A stretch of 64,000 bases of DNA from Caloramator australicus RC3 (GTDB lineage Bacteria > Bacillota > Clostridia > Clostridiales > Caloramatoraceae). The first letter of the stretch is position 1; every line of letters starts with the position of its first letter. Of this stretch, positions 54,489 through 64,000 are shown piece by piece. Position numbers and translations under genes: made by a program. The stretch lies in NCBI RefSeq assembly GCF_000297115.1, contig NZ_CAKP01000138.1, forward strand, positions 51,928 to 115,927, given 5' to 3'. A model generated the notes under the pieces. The model was not told the DNA's origin. It made no database searches and saw only the letters and a program-made list of their open reading frames with translations.

Positions 54489-55847
54489 TTAATTTTCTTC
54501 TTCAAAAACTTTTACAGCGATTGCACATTCAATTCTTTTCTTCATCATTTCACATGCTAAATCATAAGGTTCATGTATATTTCCGTTGAAGGAGTAGTTG
54601 TTTGCCTGGCATCCACCGCTACAGTAAAACCTTGCCCAGCAATCCATGCATTTTGGTTTATTGTATATATGGGCATTTTTAAATTCATTGGAAAGTTTCT
54701 CATCTATCCTTCCATCAAATACATTGCCAAGCTTAAATTCTTCCTTTCCAACAAACTGATGGCAGGGATAAATGTCACCTTCTGGAGTCACTGCAACATA
54801 TTCATAACCAGCGCCACATCCCGATACCCTCTTATAAACGCATGGTCCTCCGTTTATGTCTATATTGAAGTGGTAAAATTTAAAACCTTTGCCTGCCTTT
54901 TTTCTTTCTATAAGTTCCTTTGCAATCTTCTCATATTGTTCAAATATAACAGGAAGATCCTCTTTTTTAATTGCAAGAGGATTCTCATCCTCTAAAACAA
55001 CAGGTTCAATAGAAATCTCATTAAATCCCTGATCTGCTAAAAACACAACATCATTGTAAAAATCGATATTTTCATGGGTAAATGTTCCCCTCACATAGTA
55101 TTGCTTATTTTTGTCTCTTTTTTCTACCATTTTCTTTATTTTAGGAAGTATAGTATCAAATGTTCCAGAACCATCGTATCTGATTCTTATATTGTCATTT
55201 ACTTCCCTTCTGCCATCTATGCTCAAAATAACGTTTCCCATGTTTTTATCTATATACTCCATAATTTCATCGTTTAAAAGAGTAGCGTTTGTTGTTATAG
55301 TAAATCTTATATTTTTATTATGAATTTTTTCCTGCTCCTTTGCATACTCTATTATTTCTTTTACTGCATCAAAATTCATTAAAGGTTCTCCACCAAACAG
55401 GTCAATTTCAATATTGTGCCTGTATCCCGAATTTTTTATAACAAAATCAATAGCTTTTTTACCAACCTCTGCACTCATAAGGCTTCTTTTCCCCTCATAG
55501 CTTCCCTCCGATGCAAAGCAGTATTTACATTTTAGATTGCAGTCGTGAGCAACGTTGAGGCACATAGCCTTAATGTATGAAGGGCTCTTATCATTTAAAA
55601 CTATTTCTTTGTAAAAGTCTTCAGTAAACAGCATGTTTTCCTTAACTAAATATTCAATTTCTTCAAGGGCCTCTAAAATGGACTCCTTTGAATGCTTGTC
55701 CAATAATATTTCAACGATTTCCTCCTTGCTTTTTGTTTCATAATAGTCTAAACAGTCATAAACTACATCATCAACTACGTGAATTGCTCCACTATTTACA
55801 TCTATTACTATGTTTTTATCAAACATTTTATATTTATGAATCTTCAA
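54489..55847 (-). CDS. scfB: SCIFF peptide maturase (radical SAM/SPASM thioether-forming)
   Basis: A 452-residue radical SAM enzyme that links Cys and Thr in the SCIFF peptide by a thioether. The N-terminal peptide-binding part (KNIVIDVNSGAIHVVDDVVYDCLDYY) is followed by the SAM cluster motif CNLKCKYCFA and the SPASM cysteines (YPCHQF, CMDCWARFYCSGGC). TTG start with GGAGG 7 bases upstream, which keeps the conserved KIHKYK beginning. It lies 53 bases after the precursor gene scfA, across a hairpin that may reduce its expression. Confidence 0.95.
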   Translation of the reverse strand: MKIHKYKMFDKNIVIDVNSGAIHVVDDVVYDCLDYYETKSKEEIVEILLDKHSKESILEALEEIEYLVKENMLFTEDFYKEIVLNDKSPSYIKAMCLNVAHDCNLKCKYCFASEGSYEGKRSLMSAEVGKKAIDFVIKNSGYRHNIEIDLFGGEPLMNFDAVKEIIEYAKEQEKIHNKNIRFTITTNATLLNDEIMEYIDKNMGNVILSIDGRREVNDNIRIRYDGSGTFDTILPKIKKMVEKRDKNKQYYVRGTFTHENIDFYNDVVFLADQGFNEISIEPVVLEDENPLAIKKEDLPVIFEQYEKIAKELIERKKAGKGFKFYHFNIDINGGPCVYKRVSGCGAGYEYVAVTPEGDIYPCHQFVGKEEFKLGNVFDGRIDEKLSNEFKNAHIYNKPKCMDCWARFYCSGGCQANNYSFNGNIHEPYDLACEMMKKRIECAIAVKVFEEEN

Positions 55848-55861
55848 TTTGGTTACCTCCT

Positions 55862-55896
55862 TCTAAATTTAAAAGCAGTAACCTTAAAGTTACTGC
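55862..55896 (-). terminator. Hairpin between scfA and scfB
   Basis: GCAGTAAC/GTTACTGC arms (55875-55882 with 55889-55896) followed on the minus strand by TTTTAAATTT. Partial termination here would give more peptide than maturase. Confidence 0.75.
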
Positions 55897-55900
55897 CTGA

Positions 55901-56041
55901 TTAATTATGTTCACATGGTAAATTAGCAACTGTAGCTGAAGTTTTGCAAGCTGATTGACATGAATTTGCGCATTCTTTACAACCTGGTTTTGTTAAACTT
56001 GCCTTCAATGTTCCAACGTTTATTGTTTTAACATGCTTCAT
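55901..56041 (-). CDS. scfA: SCIFF peptide precursor (five-cysteine variant)
   Basis: A 46-residue peptide beginning MKHVKTINVG and carrying CKECANSCQSACKTSATVAN, then LPCEHN. This is the SCIFF family (six cysteines in forty-five residues), but only five cysteines are present: C21, C24, C28, C32 and C43. The usual cysteine in KTSCTVAN is alanine at 36. Cys32 and Thr37, the pair joined in the Clostridium thermocellum peptide, are both kept. AGGAGGAG precedes the ATG. It was missed by length filters. Its maturase follows directly. Confidence 0.95.
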   Translation of the reverse strand: MKHVKTINVGTLKASLTKPGCKECANSCQSACKTSATVANLPCEHN

Positions 56042-56103
56042 ATTAACTCCTCCTTCTAATTACTCAAAATTTACATATTTCCAAGGATAAGTCTACCATG
56101 TTA

Positions 56104-56132
56104 ATTATACCAGCCTTGTAATGCAAGTTCAA
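56104..56132 (-). promoter_or_regulatory. Promoter of scfA-scfB
   Basis: Minus strand TTGAAC (56127-56132), 17-bp spacer, TATAAT (56104-56109). Confidence 0.8.
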
Positions 56133-56135
56133 GTA

Positions 56136-56534
56136 TTAATCATTACCTTTTAAAACCATCCCAATCATCCCAGATAAAGCTCCAATAATAATTGAAGCTA
56201 TAAAAATAACAATATAAGTTCTTATATTTACTGCACCCTTATCAGACAATAACGCAGCTAAAAACATTATTATAGAGTAAATCAATGCAATCAAAGCTCC
56301 GTGAAGATAACCTTTTTTGCCTATTTTTAATACACCATATATTGCTGCATAGCAAATAGCAATTATATTAATTATCCATGTTATTGTCCTAAAATAGGAT
56401 TCATCAATCTGCGCAAAATATGCAATAGCCGTTACTACAAAAATCAAAATTAGCGTTAGAATTATTCCCCTTAGAATAGCTTTTGCATAAATCGAAACAA
56501 GCTTTGATTCCTTTTGATTGTCAGTTTTTGACAT
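56136..56534 (-). CDS. TIGR04086/YrzE-type small membrane protein
   Basis: A 132-residue protein with four membrane spans (about residues 22-41, 49-68, 77-95 and 105-127). It corresponds to the YrzE/TIGR04086 group found between tgt and secDF in Firmicutes. The function is unknown. It is often next to SCIFF genes in Clostridia. CCCACC and GGTGGG around its ribosome-binding site could pair and limit its translation. Confidence 0.8.
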   Translation of the reverse strand: MSKTDNQKESKLVSIYAKAILRGIILTLILIFVVTAIAYFAQIDESYFRTITWIINIIAICYAAIYGVLKIGKKGYLHGALIALIYSIIMFLAALLSDKGAVNIRTYIVIFIASIIIGALSGMIGMVLKGND

Positions 56535-56575
56535 AAACCCACCCCCTAATAAATATTATGTGGTGGGCTTAGCTT

Positions 56576-57703
<1,128 letters not shown>

Positions 57704-57710
57704 TTACCTC

Positions 57711-58736
57711 CTATTTTATAAACATTGCATCTCCAAAGCTAAAAAATCTATACCTTTCCTTTACTGCAATATTATATGCCCTCATTATATTTTCTTTACC
57801 TGCAAAGGCACTTACGAGCATAATCAAGGTGGATTCTGGAAGATGGAAATTGGTTATAAGCCCATCTAATATTTTAAACCTATATCCAGGATAAATGAAT
57901 ATATCCGTCCATCCGGATGAAGCCTTTACAAACCCATCTTCATCTGCAATAGTCTCAAGGGTTCTGCAGGATGTTGTCCCAACTGCTATAACTCTTTTGC
58001 CATTTTTCTTGGTTTCATTTATTATCTTTGCGTTTTCCTCATCAAGATTATAAAATTCCGCATGCATCTTGTGTTCCTCGATATTTTCAACCTTAACAGG
58101 TCTAAAGGTTCCAAGACCCACATGCAAAGTCAAAAAGGCAATATTTATTCCCTTTTCCTTTATTCTTTCTAAAAGTTCCTCAGTAAAATGCAGCCCTGCC
58201 GTTGGTGCTGCAGCAGAACCTTCCACCTTTGAATAAACCGTCTGATATCTTTCCTTATCCTCAAGCTTTTCTTTTATATATGGCGGTAGGGGCATCTCAC
58301 CTAATTTATCCAAAACTTCTTCAAAAACTCCATCATAGTGAAATTCAATAATTCTTCCTCCAAAGTCTGTGTTATCTAAAATCGTGCAGGAAAGTTCTCC
58401 ATTGCCAAAAATAAATTTTGATCCAGTTTTAACCTTTTTCCCAGGCTTAACAAGGGCTTCCCACCTATCCCTATCCAATCTTTTAACAAGGACAAACTCC
58501 GCCCTTGCCATTGTGTCCTCCTTAACCCCAAAAAGCCTTGCAGGAATAACCCTGCTGTTATTTAAGACAAGGCAGTCTCCTGGGTTTAAAAAATCAATAA
58601 TTTCTTTAAATATTTTGTGTTCAATCTCTCCCGTCCTCCTGTCAAGGACCATTAATCTTGATTCATCCCTTTTTTCTAAGGGTTTTTGTGCAATTAACTC
58701 CTCTGGAAGATGAAAGTAAAATTCCTTAACCTTCAA
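57711..58736 (-). CDS. queA: S-adenosylmethionine:tRNA ribosyltransferase-isomerase
   Basis: A 341-residue enzyme that adds the ribosyl part of SAM to preQ1 in t[31 protein letters not shown] and [24 protein letters not shown] are family signatures. TTG start with GGAGGG 7 bases upstream. It overlaps ruvB by 11 bases. Confidence 0.97.
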   Translation of the reverse strand: MKVKEFYFHLPEELIAQKPLEKRDESRLMVLDRRTGEIEHKIFKEIIDFLNPGDCLVLNNSRVIPARLFGVKEDTMARAEFVLVKRLDRDRWEALVKPGKKVKTGSKFIFGNGELSCTILDNTDFGGRIIEFHYDGVFEEVLDKLGEMPLPPYIKEKLEDKERYQTVYSKVEGSAAAPTAGLHFTEELLERIKEKGINIAFLTLHVGLGTFRPVKVENIEEHKMHAEFYNLDEENAKIINETKKNGKRVIAVGTTSCRTLETIADEDGFVKASSGWTDIFIYPGYRFKILDGLITNFHLPESTLIMLVSAFAGKENIMRAYNIAVKERYRFFSFGDAMFIK

Positions 58737-59739
58737 TGTCCAACCCTCCTAATTTTATTCCTAAGTGCTCATATGCAAGTCTTGTTGCAACTCTGCCGCG
58801 TGGTGTTCTGCTTAAAAATCCTATTTGCAAAAGATATGGTTCATAAACATCTTCTATGGTTTCTGCCTCCTCTCCTATAGAATAGGCAAGGGTATCAATA
58901 CCTACAGGGCCACCGCCGAATTTAAAAATAATCGTCTCTAAAAGTTTTCTGTCAATATTATCAAGACCTAATTTATCAACATCTAAAAGATCTAAAGCGC
59001 TGCTTGCAATCTTAAAATCTATATATCCATCGCCTTTAACCTCAGCATAATCCCTTACTCTTTTTAATAGTCTGTTGGCAATTCTTGGTGTCCCCCTTGA
59101 GCGTTTTGCAATTTCAATAGCCCCAGCATCATCTATCTCAACGTTTAAGATGCTGGCAGATCTTTTTATTATAAGCTTTAATTCATCAACAGTATAAAGC
59201 TCAAGCCTTGTTACCACCCCAAATCTATCCCTTAAGGGGGATGTTAGCATACCTGCCCTTGTAGTTGCTCCTATTAATGTAAATTTGGGTAGATCTATTC
59301 TAATAGACCTTGCTGAAGGCCCTTTACCTATTATTATATCCAAACAAAAATCCTCCATAGCAGGATACAAAATTTCCTCAACGCTTCTGTTTAGCCTATG
59401 AATTTCATCGATGAACAAAACATCTTTATCCCCTAAATTCGTAAGAATTGCCGCAAGATCACCAGGTCTTTCAATAGCAGGGCCTGAAGTTATTCTAAGA
59501 CCTGATCCCATCTCATTTGCTATTATACTTGCAAGGGTTGTCTTTCCAAGGCCAGGAAGTCCATAAAGTAGAACATGGTCAAGGGCTTCTCCTCTTTTTT
59601 TGGCAGCCTCAATAAAAATTTTAAGTCTTTCCTTAACCTTTTCTTGTCCTATATATTCCCTTAAGGTTTTAGGCCTTAGGCTTCCTTCATAATCTAAATC
59701 CTCTGGCTTTAAACTAGAACTTATAATCCTATCCTCCAT
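58726..59739 (-). CDS. ruvB: Holliday junction helicase RuvB
   Basis: A 337-residue AAA+ motor for branch migration. Walker [11 protein letters not shown], Walker [23 protein letters not shown], and sensor [19 protein letters not shown] are present. The winged C-terminus is intact. 9 bases after ruvA. Confidence 0.98.
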   Translation of the reverse strand: MEDRIISSSLKPEDLDYEGSLRPKTLREYIGQEKVKERLKIFIEAAKKRGEALDHVLLYGLPGLGKTTLASIIANEMGSGLRITSGPAIERPGDLAAILTNLGDKDVLFIDEIHRLNRSVEEILYPAMEDFCLDIIIGKGPSARSIRIDLPKFTLIGATTRAGMLTSPLRDRFGVVTRLELYTVDELKLIIKRSASILNVEIDDAGAIEIAKRSRGTPRIANRLLKRVRDYAEVKGDGYIDFKIASSALDLLDVDKLGLDNIDRKLLETIIFKFGGGPVGIDTLAYSIGEEAETIEDVYEPYLLQIGFLSRTPRGRVATRLAYEHLGIKLGGLDIEG

Positions 59740-59748
59740 AATCTCCTC

Positions 59749-60339
59749 CTACTTCATAAGGAATTTCAATGCACCCTTTATATAATCCTCAACCGAGCTT
59801 GCACCTTCAACTCTTTTTACCGCCTGAATTGCTTCCTGTTTAGTATATCCCAAAGTCAATAAAGCTGCAATAGCCTCTTTTGAGACATCCTTGTCTAAGA
59901 ATTCCCTTTTATCCTCTTCCTTTTCATTTGCAAATTCATAATCTTTAAATTTATCCTTCAGTTCTAGTATTATCCTTTGGGCAAGTTTTTTACCTATTCC
60001 CTGGGCTTTGCTTAATGTCTTATCATCCTTTGTCACTACGGATAAAATAAAAGAAGATGGGGTAGTGCAAGATAAAATGGATAGCGCTGCCTTAGGCCCA
60101 ACGCCCGAAACTCCCAAGAGCAATTTAAAAATATTTAAGGATTCTTTATCTAAGAATCCATATAATGATATATTGTCCTCTCTAACATAGTAATATGTGT
60201 AAACTAAGACATCCTTTTTATCCCTTAATGCATCAAGATCCCTTGATGGCATAAAAATCATATATCCTATACCGTTATTTTCAACCACAGCATAATCATC
60301 TAAAACAAGCGTAACAGTTCCTTTTATGTAAGCAAACAC
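59749..60339 (-). CDS. ruvA: Holliday junction protein RuvA
   Basis: A 196-residue protein that holds the four-way junction for RuvB. The helix-hairpin-helix parts are LLGVSGVGPKAALSIL and AQGIGKKLAQRIILELKDK. The C-terminal RuvB-contact domain (SKEAIAALLTLGYTKQEAIQAVKRV) is complete. GTG start with GAGGTGA upstream. Confidence 0.97.
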   Translation of the reverse strand: MFAYIKGTVTLVLDDYAVVENNGIGYMIFMPSRDLDALRDKKDVLVYTYYYVREDNISLYGFLDKESLNIFKLLLGVSGVGPKAALSILSCTTPSSFILSVVTKDDKTLSKAQGIGKKLAQRIILELKDKFKDYEFANEKEEDKREFLDKDVSKEAIAALLTLGYTKQEAIQAVKRVEGASSVEDYIKGALKFLMK

Positions 60340-60348
60340 CTTATCACC

Positions 60349-60843
60349 TCATTTTATTCTAAACATATCGCCGAATTGATTTGAATGGGCATGGCATATT
60401 GCAATGGCAAGGGCATCAGCAACATCATCCGGTTTTGGAATTTCACTCAAATTAAGGAGCATTTTGACCATCTGCTGAACTTGTTTTTTATCTGCCCTTC
60501 CATAACCAACAACTGCCTGTTTTACCTGAAGGGGAGTATATTCAAATATATTAAGTTTATTTCTTTGAGCGCAAAGAACAGCAGCTCCCCTTGCCTGTCC
60601 TACAGTTATTGCCGTTTTAGCATTCATATTGAAAAAAAGCTCTTCAAAGGCAACTGCATCAGGTTTAAAAATATTTAGCAAGTCCTCTAATTTATTATAG
60701 ATTATCTCAAGCCTTTCCGGCATGGTATTTTTAGGAGTTGTAAATATCGCTCCATAATCGATAACTTTAAACCTATTATTCTTATATTCTATAAATCCAT
60801 AACCCACAATTGCAATTCCAGGGTCTATTCCTAAAATGAGCAA
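60349..60843 (-). CDS. ruvC: Holliday junction resolvase RuvC
   Basis: A 164-residue endonuclease resolving Holliday junctions. The four acidic residues fall in LGIDPGIAIVGYG, VAFEELFFN and KPDDVADALAIAICH. TTG start at 60843, with GGAAGGTG 6 bases upstream; a GTG three codons earlier lies inside that site. First gene of ruvCAB-queA-tgt. Confidence 0.97.
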   Translation of the reverse strand: MLILGIDPGIAIVGYGFIEYKNNRFKVIDYGAIFTTPKNTMPERLEIIYNKLEDLLNIFKPDAVAFEELFFNMNAKTAITVGQARGAAVLCAQRNKLNIFEYTPLQVKQAVVGYGRADKKQVQQMVKMLLNLSEIPKPDDVADALAIAICHAHSNQFGDMFRIK

Positions 60844-60883
60844 AACAATCACCTTCCTGTCTTTAATAATGATATTTTATAAC

Positions 60884-60918
60884 AACAAAAAAGTCCATGC
60901 AAGTTTTTAGCATGGACT
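60884..60918 (-). terminator. Terminator after the bofC-like gene
   Basis: Nine-base arms AGTCCATGC/GCATGGACT (60892-60900 with 60910-60918) overlapping the stop, followed by TTTTTTGTTG on the minus strand. Confidence 0.88.
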
Positions 60919-61501
60919 ATGAGGTATATTCTTCTATAAGCTCATTGGCATCCTCTAAGGATTCATATACTTTTCCTTTTATGACTTCCTCCCTATCCGT
61001 ATCAGGAAGGTCAGTTACTTTAAGTTCTGTAACTTTAACTAGTTTTAGCTCTCCATTCTCATCAACCTCAAAGATTGCTACAAAACCGTCCTTTTCCTTT
61101 ACAACAAAGCAACCGCTGGGCCATTTGTCTTTAATATCCTTTACCAATAATACCCTTTCGTTGCTAAAATCAATAACCAAGTAACCTTTATTTTTAAAAT
61201 ATTCCTCTGCCTCCTCCTTCGTCATCCCGACTACTTCAGCTGTAGCCCCTTCAACAACATCTCTATTATACTCAACGCCCTTTACGTATCTTTCCCTATA
61301 GACTATTTCTGTATTTGGTCCTATTACGTTAAGTTCGGGAAGTTTTGCAGTATTTTCAGCTAATTCTTCATGGAGCAAATTTTCATTCTGCTGTGAAACC
61401 TTGTTCCTTTCCACATATCTTAAAGTCGTATAATAACCTGCAAAAAAACTGGTTACTAACGATAATAAAAGCGCAGCAGCAATGCCAATTGTTTTTTTCA
61501 T
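60917..61501 (-). CDS. bofC: BofC-like sporulation protein
   Basis: A 194-residue exported protein with an N-terminal hydrophobic segment (IGIAAALLLSLVTSFFAGYY). The C-terminal part (WPSGCFVVKEKDGFVAIFEVDENG ... GKVYESLEDANELIEEY) fits the BofC C-terminal domain. In Bacillus, BofC restrains the SpoIVB signalling protease between forespore and mother cell. Its place beside ruv genes matches Bacillus, where bofC precedes ruvAB. The symbol is by similarity and position. Confidence 0.72.
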   Translation of the reverse strand: MKKTIGIAAALLLSLVTSFFAGYYTTLRYVERNKVSQQNENLLHEELAENTAKLPELNVIGPNTEIVYRERYVKGVEYNRDVVEGATAEVVGMTKEEAEEYFKNKGYLVIDFSNERVLLVKDIKDKWPSGCFVVKEKDGFVAIFEVDENGELKLVKVTELKVTDLPDTDREEVIKGKVYESLEDANELIEEYTS

Positions 61502-61502
61502 A

Positions 61503-61527
61503 ACTATCCTCCTCTCATGAGGATAGT
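61503..61527 (-). promoter_or_regulatory. Hairpin covering the bofC ribosome-binding site
   Basis: Nine-base perfect inverted repeat ACTATCCTC/GAGGATAGT (61503-61511 with 61519-61527). The arm next to the start codon contains the ribosome-binding GGAGGAT, so folding would hide it. Confidence 0.6.
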
Positions 61528-61550
61528 ATTACCATATTTTATAAATTTAT

Positions 61551-62705
61551 TCATATTCCTTGTTTTTGTATCAGTTTTATTACTACAATTTCCGATCTAC
61601 TTCCAATCCTTATAGGCGGTCCCCATGTTCCAAAACCCGATGTCACTATTAAGTTATATTCCCCTTTTGCATAATGACCATAATCATTTACAAACAACCT
61701 TTTTGTAAACAAGTTTATCGGAAAGAACTGTCCCTTATGTGTATGTCCTGAAACTTGAAGATCAACACCATAATGAATAGCCTCATCAATTTCCTTAGGC
61801 TGATGATCAAGCAAAATGATATATCTATTTTTGTCAACGGCTTTAAAAAACTCATCAATGCTTTTCCTTTTCCCACCAAATCTATTAAATACAGCATCTT
61901 CCCTTCCTATAATAGTTAAAAAATCCCCTATATCGACAACTTCATCCCTTAAAACCTTTATATTTCCTTTTTCAAGGCTTTTCTTAATCTCATCCGTGTT
62001 TTCCCTAAAATACTCATGATTTCCTAAACAAGCAAATATTCCATACTTTACTTTTAATTTCTTAAAAAGTTTATCCATTTCTAATCTATCAAAAATCTCA
62101 TGATTTTCATCTATGATATCCCCTGCAAGCAAAACTATGTCTGGATTAATTTCGTTTACTTTGTTTATAAATATCTTCAGTCGTCTTTCATTTATTATGT
62201 TGCCTAAATGGAAGTCTGATGCTAAAACTATCTTTAACTCTTCCTTTGGAAGTTTTTTATCCGTTCTTATTTCATACTCTGATATTACAATATCCTTAGC
62301 ATTCATATTGCCATAAATAAAAATTAATATTAAGACACAAGTTGAAACTAAAAGCCTTAAAATCATAAATTTAGGATTTATCCAAAATTCATTTAATCCA
62401 AATATCTTTGCTACAATTCCTATAATATCGTAAAATAATAATATAATTAGCGAATATACCAATATAGCCAGCCAATAATTTGATATAAGCTCAAAAATAT
62501 AGAAAAACTTACCCCTAAACTTATTATCAAATATTCTTACCACAAATGTTGAAGAAGCTAAAATAACAAAAAATCCCCAATATAAAATTCCATTTGATAT
62601 GCTTAAATAACTTAAGGCCTTGTATGCCCTCAACCCTATATAAAAATTAATCAATCCATAAATCCCTAAAAATAAAATAATAAAAATATAATTTATCACC
62701 TTCAT
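61551..62705 (-). CDS. Membrane-bound metallophosphoesterase
   Basis: A 384-residue protein with four N-terminal spans (to about residue 135) and a cytoplasm- or surface-facing calcineurin-like domain. Metal motifs are LASDFHLGN, LLAGDIID, CLGNHEY and VSGHTHKGQ. It resembles YkuE/YaeI-type lipid-related phosphoesterases. AAGGGGGGA precedes the ATG. It lies 50 bases upstream of bofC. Confidence 0.9.
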   Translation of the reverse strand: MKVINYIFIILFLGIYGLINFYIGLRAYKALSYLSISNGILYWGFFVILASSTFVVRIFDNKFRGKFFYIFELISNYWLAILVYSLIILLFYDIIGIVAKIFGLNEFWINPKFMILRLLVSTCVLILIFIYGNMNAKDIVISEYEIRTDKKLPKEELKIVLASDFHLGNIINERRLKIFINKVNEINPDIVLLAGDIIDENHEIFDRLEMDKLFKKLKVKYGIFACLGNHEYFRENTDEIKKSLEKGNIKVLRDEVVDIGDFLTIIGREDAVFNRFGGKRKSIDEFFKAVDKNRYIILLDHQPKEIDEAIHYGVDLQVSGHTHKGQFFPINLFTKRLFVNDYGHYAKGEYNLIVTSGFGTWGPPIRIGSRSEIVVIKLIQKQGI

Positions 62706-62773
62706 ACTATCCCCCCTTAGAATTTAATCAGCAATAGTTTCATAAAATATACTAAAAAGACATGGAGGATGCC

Positions 62774-63217
62774 ATGAAAATACTTGTTGATGCCGATGCA
62801 TGTCCCGTTAAGGATATAATAATCGATACAGCTAAAGAATACAATGTTGAAGTTATTATGTTTTCAGATACCAGCCATATTCTCAATTATGATAATTGTA
62901 GGATAATAATCGTAGACAAAGGCAGAGATTCTGTAGATTTTGCCTTAATAAATGAAGTATCTCCAAAGGACATAGTCATAACCCAGGATTATGGCGTAGC
63001 TGCAATGGCCCTTTCTAAAGAAGCCTATGCTTTAAATTACAACGGCCTAATTTTTAATAAGCATAACATAGACTCCCTTTTAATGCAAAGATATATAGCT
63101 TCAAAGGTTCGTAATGCAGGTGGAAAGATGGGGGGCATAAAAAAAAGAAACAAACAAAACGATCTACATTTTAAAAAAAGTCTTGAACTTTTAATTAAAC
63201 AAATTAAAGGCCCCTAA
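62774..63217 (+). CDS. YaiI/YqxD family protein (UPF0178)
   Basis: A 147-residue protein with MKILVDADACPVKDIIIDTA, the hallmark N-terminus of the YaiI/YqxD (DUF188, PIN-like) family, and TQDYGVAAMALSKEA in the middle. A nuclease-like fold is expected but the role is unknown. The ATG at 62774 has GGAGG 5 bases upstream; the ATG at 62762 overlaps that site. Confidence 0.92.
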   Translation: MKILVDADACPVKDIIIDTAKEYNVEVIMFSDTSHILNYDNCRIIIVDKGRDSVDFALINEVSPKDIVITQDYGVAAMALSKEAYALNYNGLIFNKHNIDSLLMQRYIASKVRNAGGKMGGIKKRNKQNDLHFKKSLELLIKQIKGP

Positions 63218-63222
63218 AGGCC

Positions 63223-63516
63223 CTACTTTAAATTTGAAACTTCGATTGAATTTTTATTATTTATTTCCTTTGAAACCTCTAAAATATATTTTAAATCCTC
63301 ACTATTAATCTTTTCATTGTATTTATCCAATTTATCCAATGTAATTGTTTTCACATGAAGTTTTCCCTTTTCATAAAACTTTAGTCTATATACAGGTATT
63401 AAATCCAAATCCTTTATATAAGTTCTTTTATCGTCTTTTTCTAAAGTAAGATTAACCATAAGGCCTATATCAGTATATTTGTCCTTTTGATTGGATATAA
63501 AATTTCCTAATGAATA
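63223..63516 (-). pseudogene. C-terminal remnant of a CapA-family protein, cut by an IS element
   Basis: Reading the open frame up to the insertion edge gives YSLGNFISNQKDKYTDIGLM and then VNLTLEKDDKRTYIKDLDLI, the characteristic end of CapA/PgsA-like poly-gamma-glutamate or capsule enzymes (YSLGNF). The frame is open through 63516, where the IS right end begins. Its front part must lie beyond the IS to the right, outside the window. It may still be translated from an internal ATG (63459) but would lack the active site. Confidence 0.82.
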
Positions 63517-63640
63517 AGTGAACTACCCCCACTTATAGAAGTGGTGGCTTCGTGGTCAAGGTAACTTCTGTTACCAGATTACCCACGCTCAAAGGGCTGT
63601 TCCTTCCCCATATATACCAATCACATGGCTAATTTTAGCA
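63517..63640 (-). mobile_element. Right end of an IS200/IS605-type element, probable omega-RNA region
   Basis: Minus strand ends in GTAGTTCAC, typical of these elements, preceded by a CCACTT/AAGTGG hairpin (63529-63534 with 63539-63544) and further pairing arms (GTAACAGAAGTTAC near 63,562-63,578). In TnpB systems the RNA guide scaffold comes from this end and its guide is the flanking DNA, here the interrupted capA. Exact ends are estimates. Confidence 0.7.
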
Positions 63641-64000
63641 AATTCTTGCTTGCATTTATATCTCTATCATGAACTGCACCACACTTTGGACATTTCCATT
63701 CTCTCAATGCTAAATTCTTTACATCAGGATTTTTATATCCACATTCACTACATGTTTGACTTGATGCATAATTTTGTGGTGCTATTATTATTTCTCTGCC
63801 ATACCATCTTGCTTTATATTCTAACATTCTTCTAAATTCTGCCCATGATACTTCTGTTATTGCTTTGGCTAATTTATGATCTTGTTGCATATTTTTTACC
63901 TGTAAATCTTCTAAAACTATCACTTGGTTTTCGTGTATAATTTTAGAAGATAATTTGTGAAGAAAATCTTTTCTTTGATTTGATATTTTTCGTATAATTT
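63621..64000 (-). CDS. tnpB: TnpB, IS200/IS605 family RNA-guided nuclease (5' part off-window)
   Basis: The C-terminal 126 codons of TnpB, open to the window edge ([20 protein letters not shown], then [12 protein letters not shown]). The catalytic Glu is in VLEDL and the last Asp in [10 protein letters not shown]. The zinc ribbon is CSECGYKN and CPKCGAVHD. No TnpA is visible, so the copy may depend on another element. The visible part is intact. Confidence 0.92.
   Translation of the reverse strand, partial: IIRKISNQRKDFLHKLSSKIIHENQVIVLEDLQVKNMQQDHKLAKAITEVSWAEFRRMLEYKARWYGREIIIAPQNYASSQTCSECGYKNPDVKNLALREWKCPKCGAVHDRDINASKNLLKLAM

Noticed and set aside
63520..63600. Hairpins at the right end as a CRISPR repeat
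   Set aside because: There is no regular repeat-spacer spacing, and the sequence matches an IS200/IS605 end.

Overview
The window is AT-rich DNA (about one third G+C by eye) from a strictly anaerobic, probably spore-forming member of the Clostridia. This rests on gene content: the CoB12-dependent ornithine fermentation operon, hydroxylamine reductase and rubrerythrin, a SCIFF peptide with its radical-SAM maturase, a BofC-like sporulation protein, oxygen-independent HemZ, T-box leaders, and a gene order (ruvCAB-queA-tgt ... secDF-recJ-apt-relA-dtd ... hisS-aspS-6S-tcdA) that matches Firmicute chromosomes. A Caloramator-like relative is possible but not shown. Almost everything is on the minus strand; only two transporter/UPF genes and trpS run plus.

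Layout. 1-9,000: the 5' end of a T-box leader (probably alaS, gene off-window), then AI-2E-type transporter, PRC-barrel protein, mnmA, iscU, iscS and an IscR-type regulator with a clear promoter and operator-like repeat; rarA; a tandem glycine riboswitch controlling an orphan PTS-EIIC-like membrane protein whose reading frame is broken at a T8 run; a plus-strand MFS transporter. 9,000-16,800: an XPD/DinG-type helicase fused to a RecB-like nuclease domain with an unknown upstream partner, hcp, rubrerythrin, an ATP-cone protein, and T-box-controlled trpS.

16,866-27,890 is the metabolic centrepiece. ord-ortA-ortB-oraS-oraE-mutL-like-orr encodes the whole route from L-ornithine to acetyl-CoA plus alanine. 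A consensus sigma-54 promoter lies in front of ord. Two near-identical 16-bp palindromes 75 bp apart lie upstream of it, and the next operon (BFD-like ferredoxin, cinA, PAS-sigma-54 activator) encodes a RocR-like regulator that probably binds them. One palindrome is also the regulator's own terminator. A REP-like palindromic element sits between ortB and oraS.

28,000-39,000: a membrane-anchored glycosidase-like protein, an ECF sigma factor coupled to a membrane beta-propeller protein behind an ECF-type promoter, a three-gene operon (phosphatase-superfamily hydrolase, MFS transporter, patatin lipase), a dipeptidase remnant and glyA. 39,000-62,700 is conserved housekeeping: CsoR/CstR-type repressor, yajQ, tcdA, 6S RNA, aspS, hisS with T-box, hemZ, dtd, relA, apt, recJ (frameshifted at an A6 run), secFD, the SCIFF peptide (a five-cysteine variant) and its maturase, tgt, queA, ruvBAC, bofC-like, and a membrane metallophosphoesterase. 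At the right end a capA-like gene is interrupted by an IS200/IS605-type element whose tnpB runs off the window.

No tRNA, rRNA, CRISPR array or prophage was seen. All function statements are from reading motifs and gene context; no searches were run.
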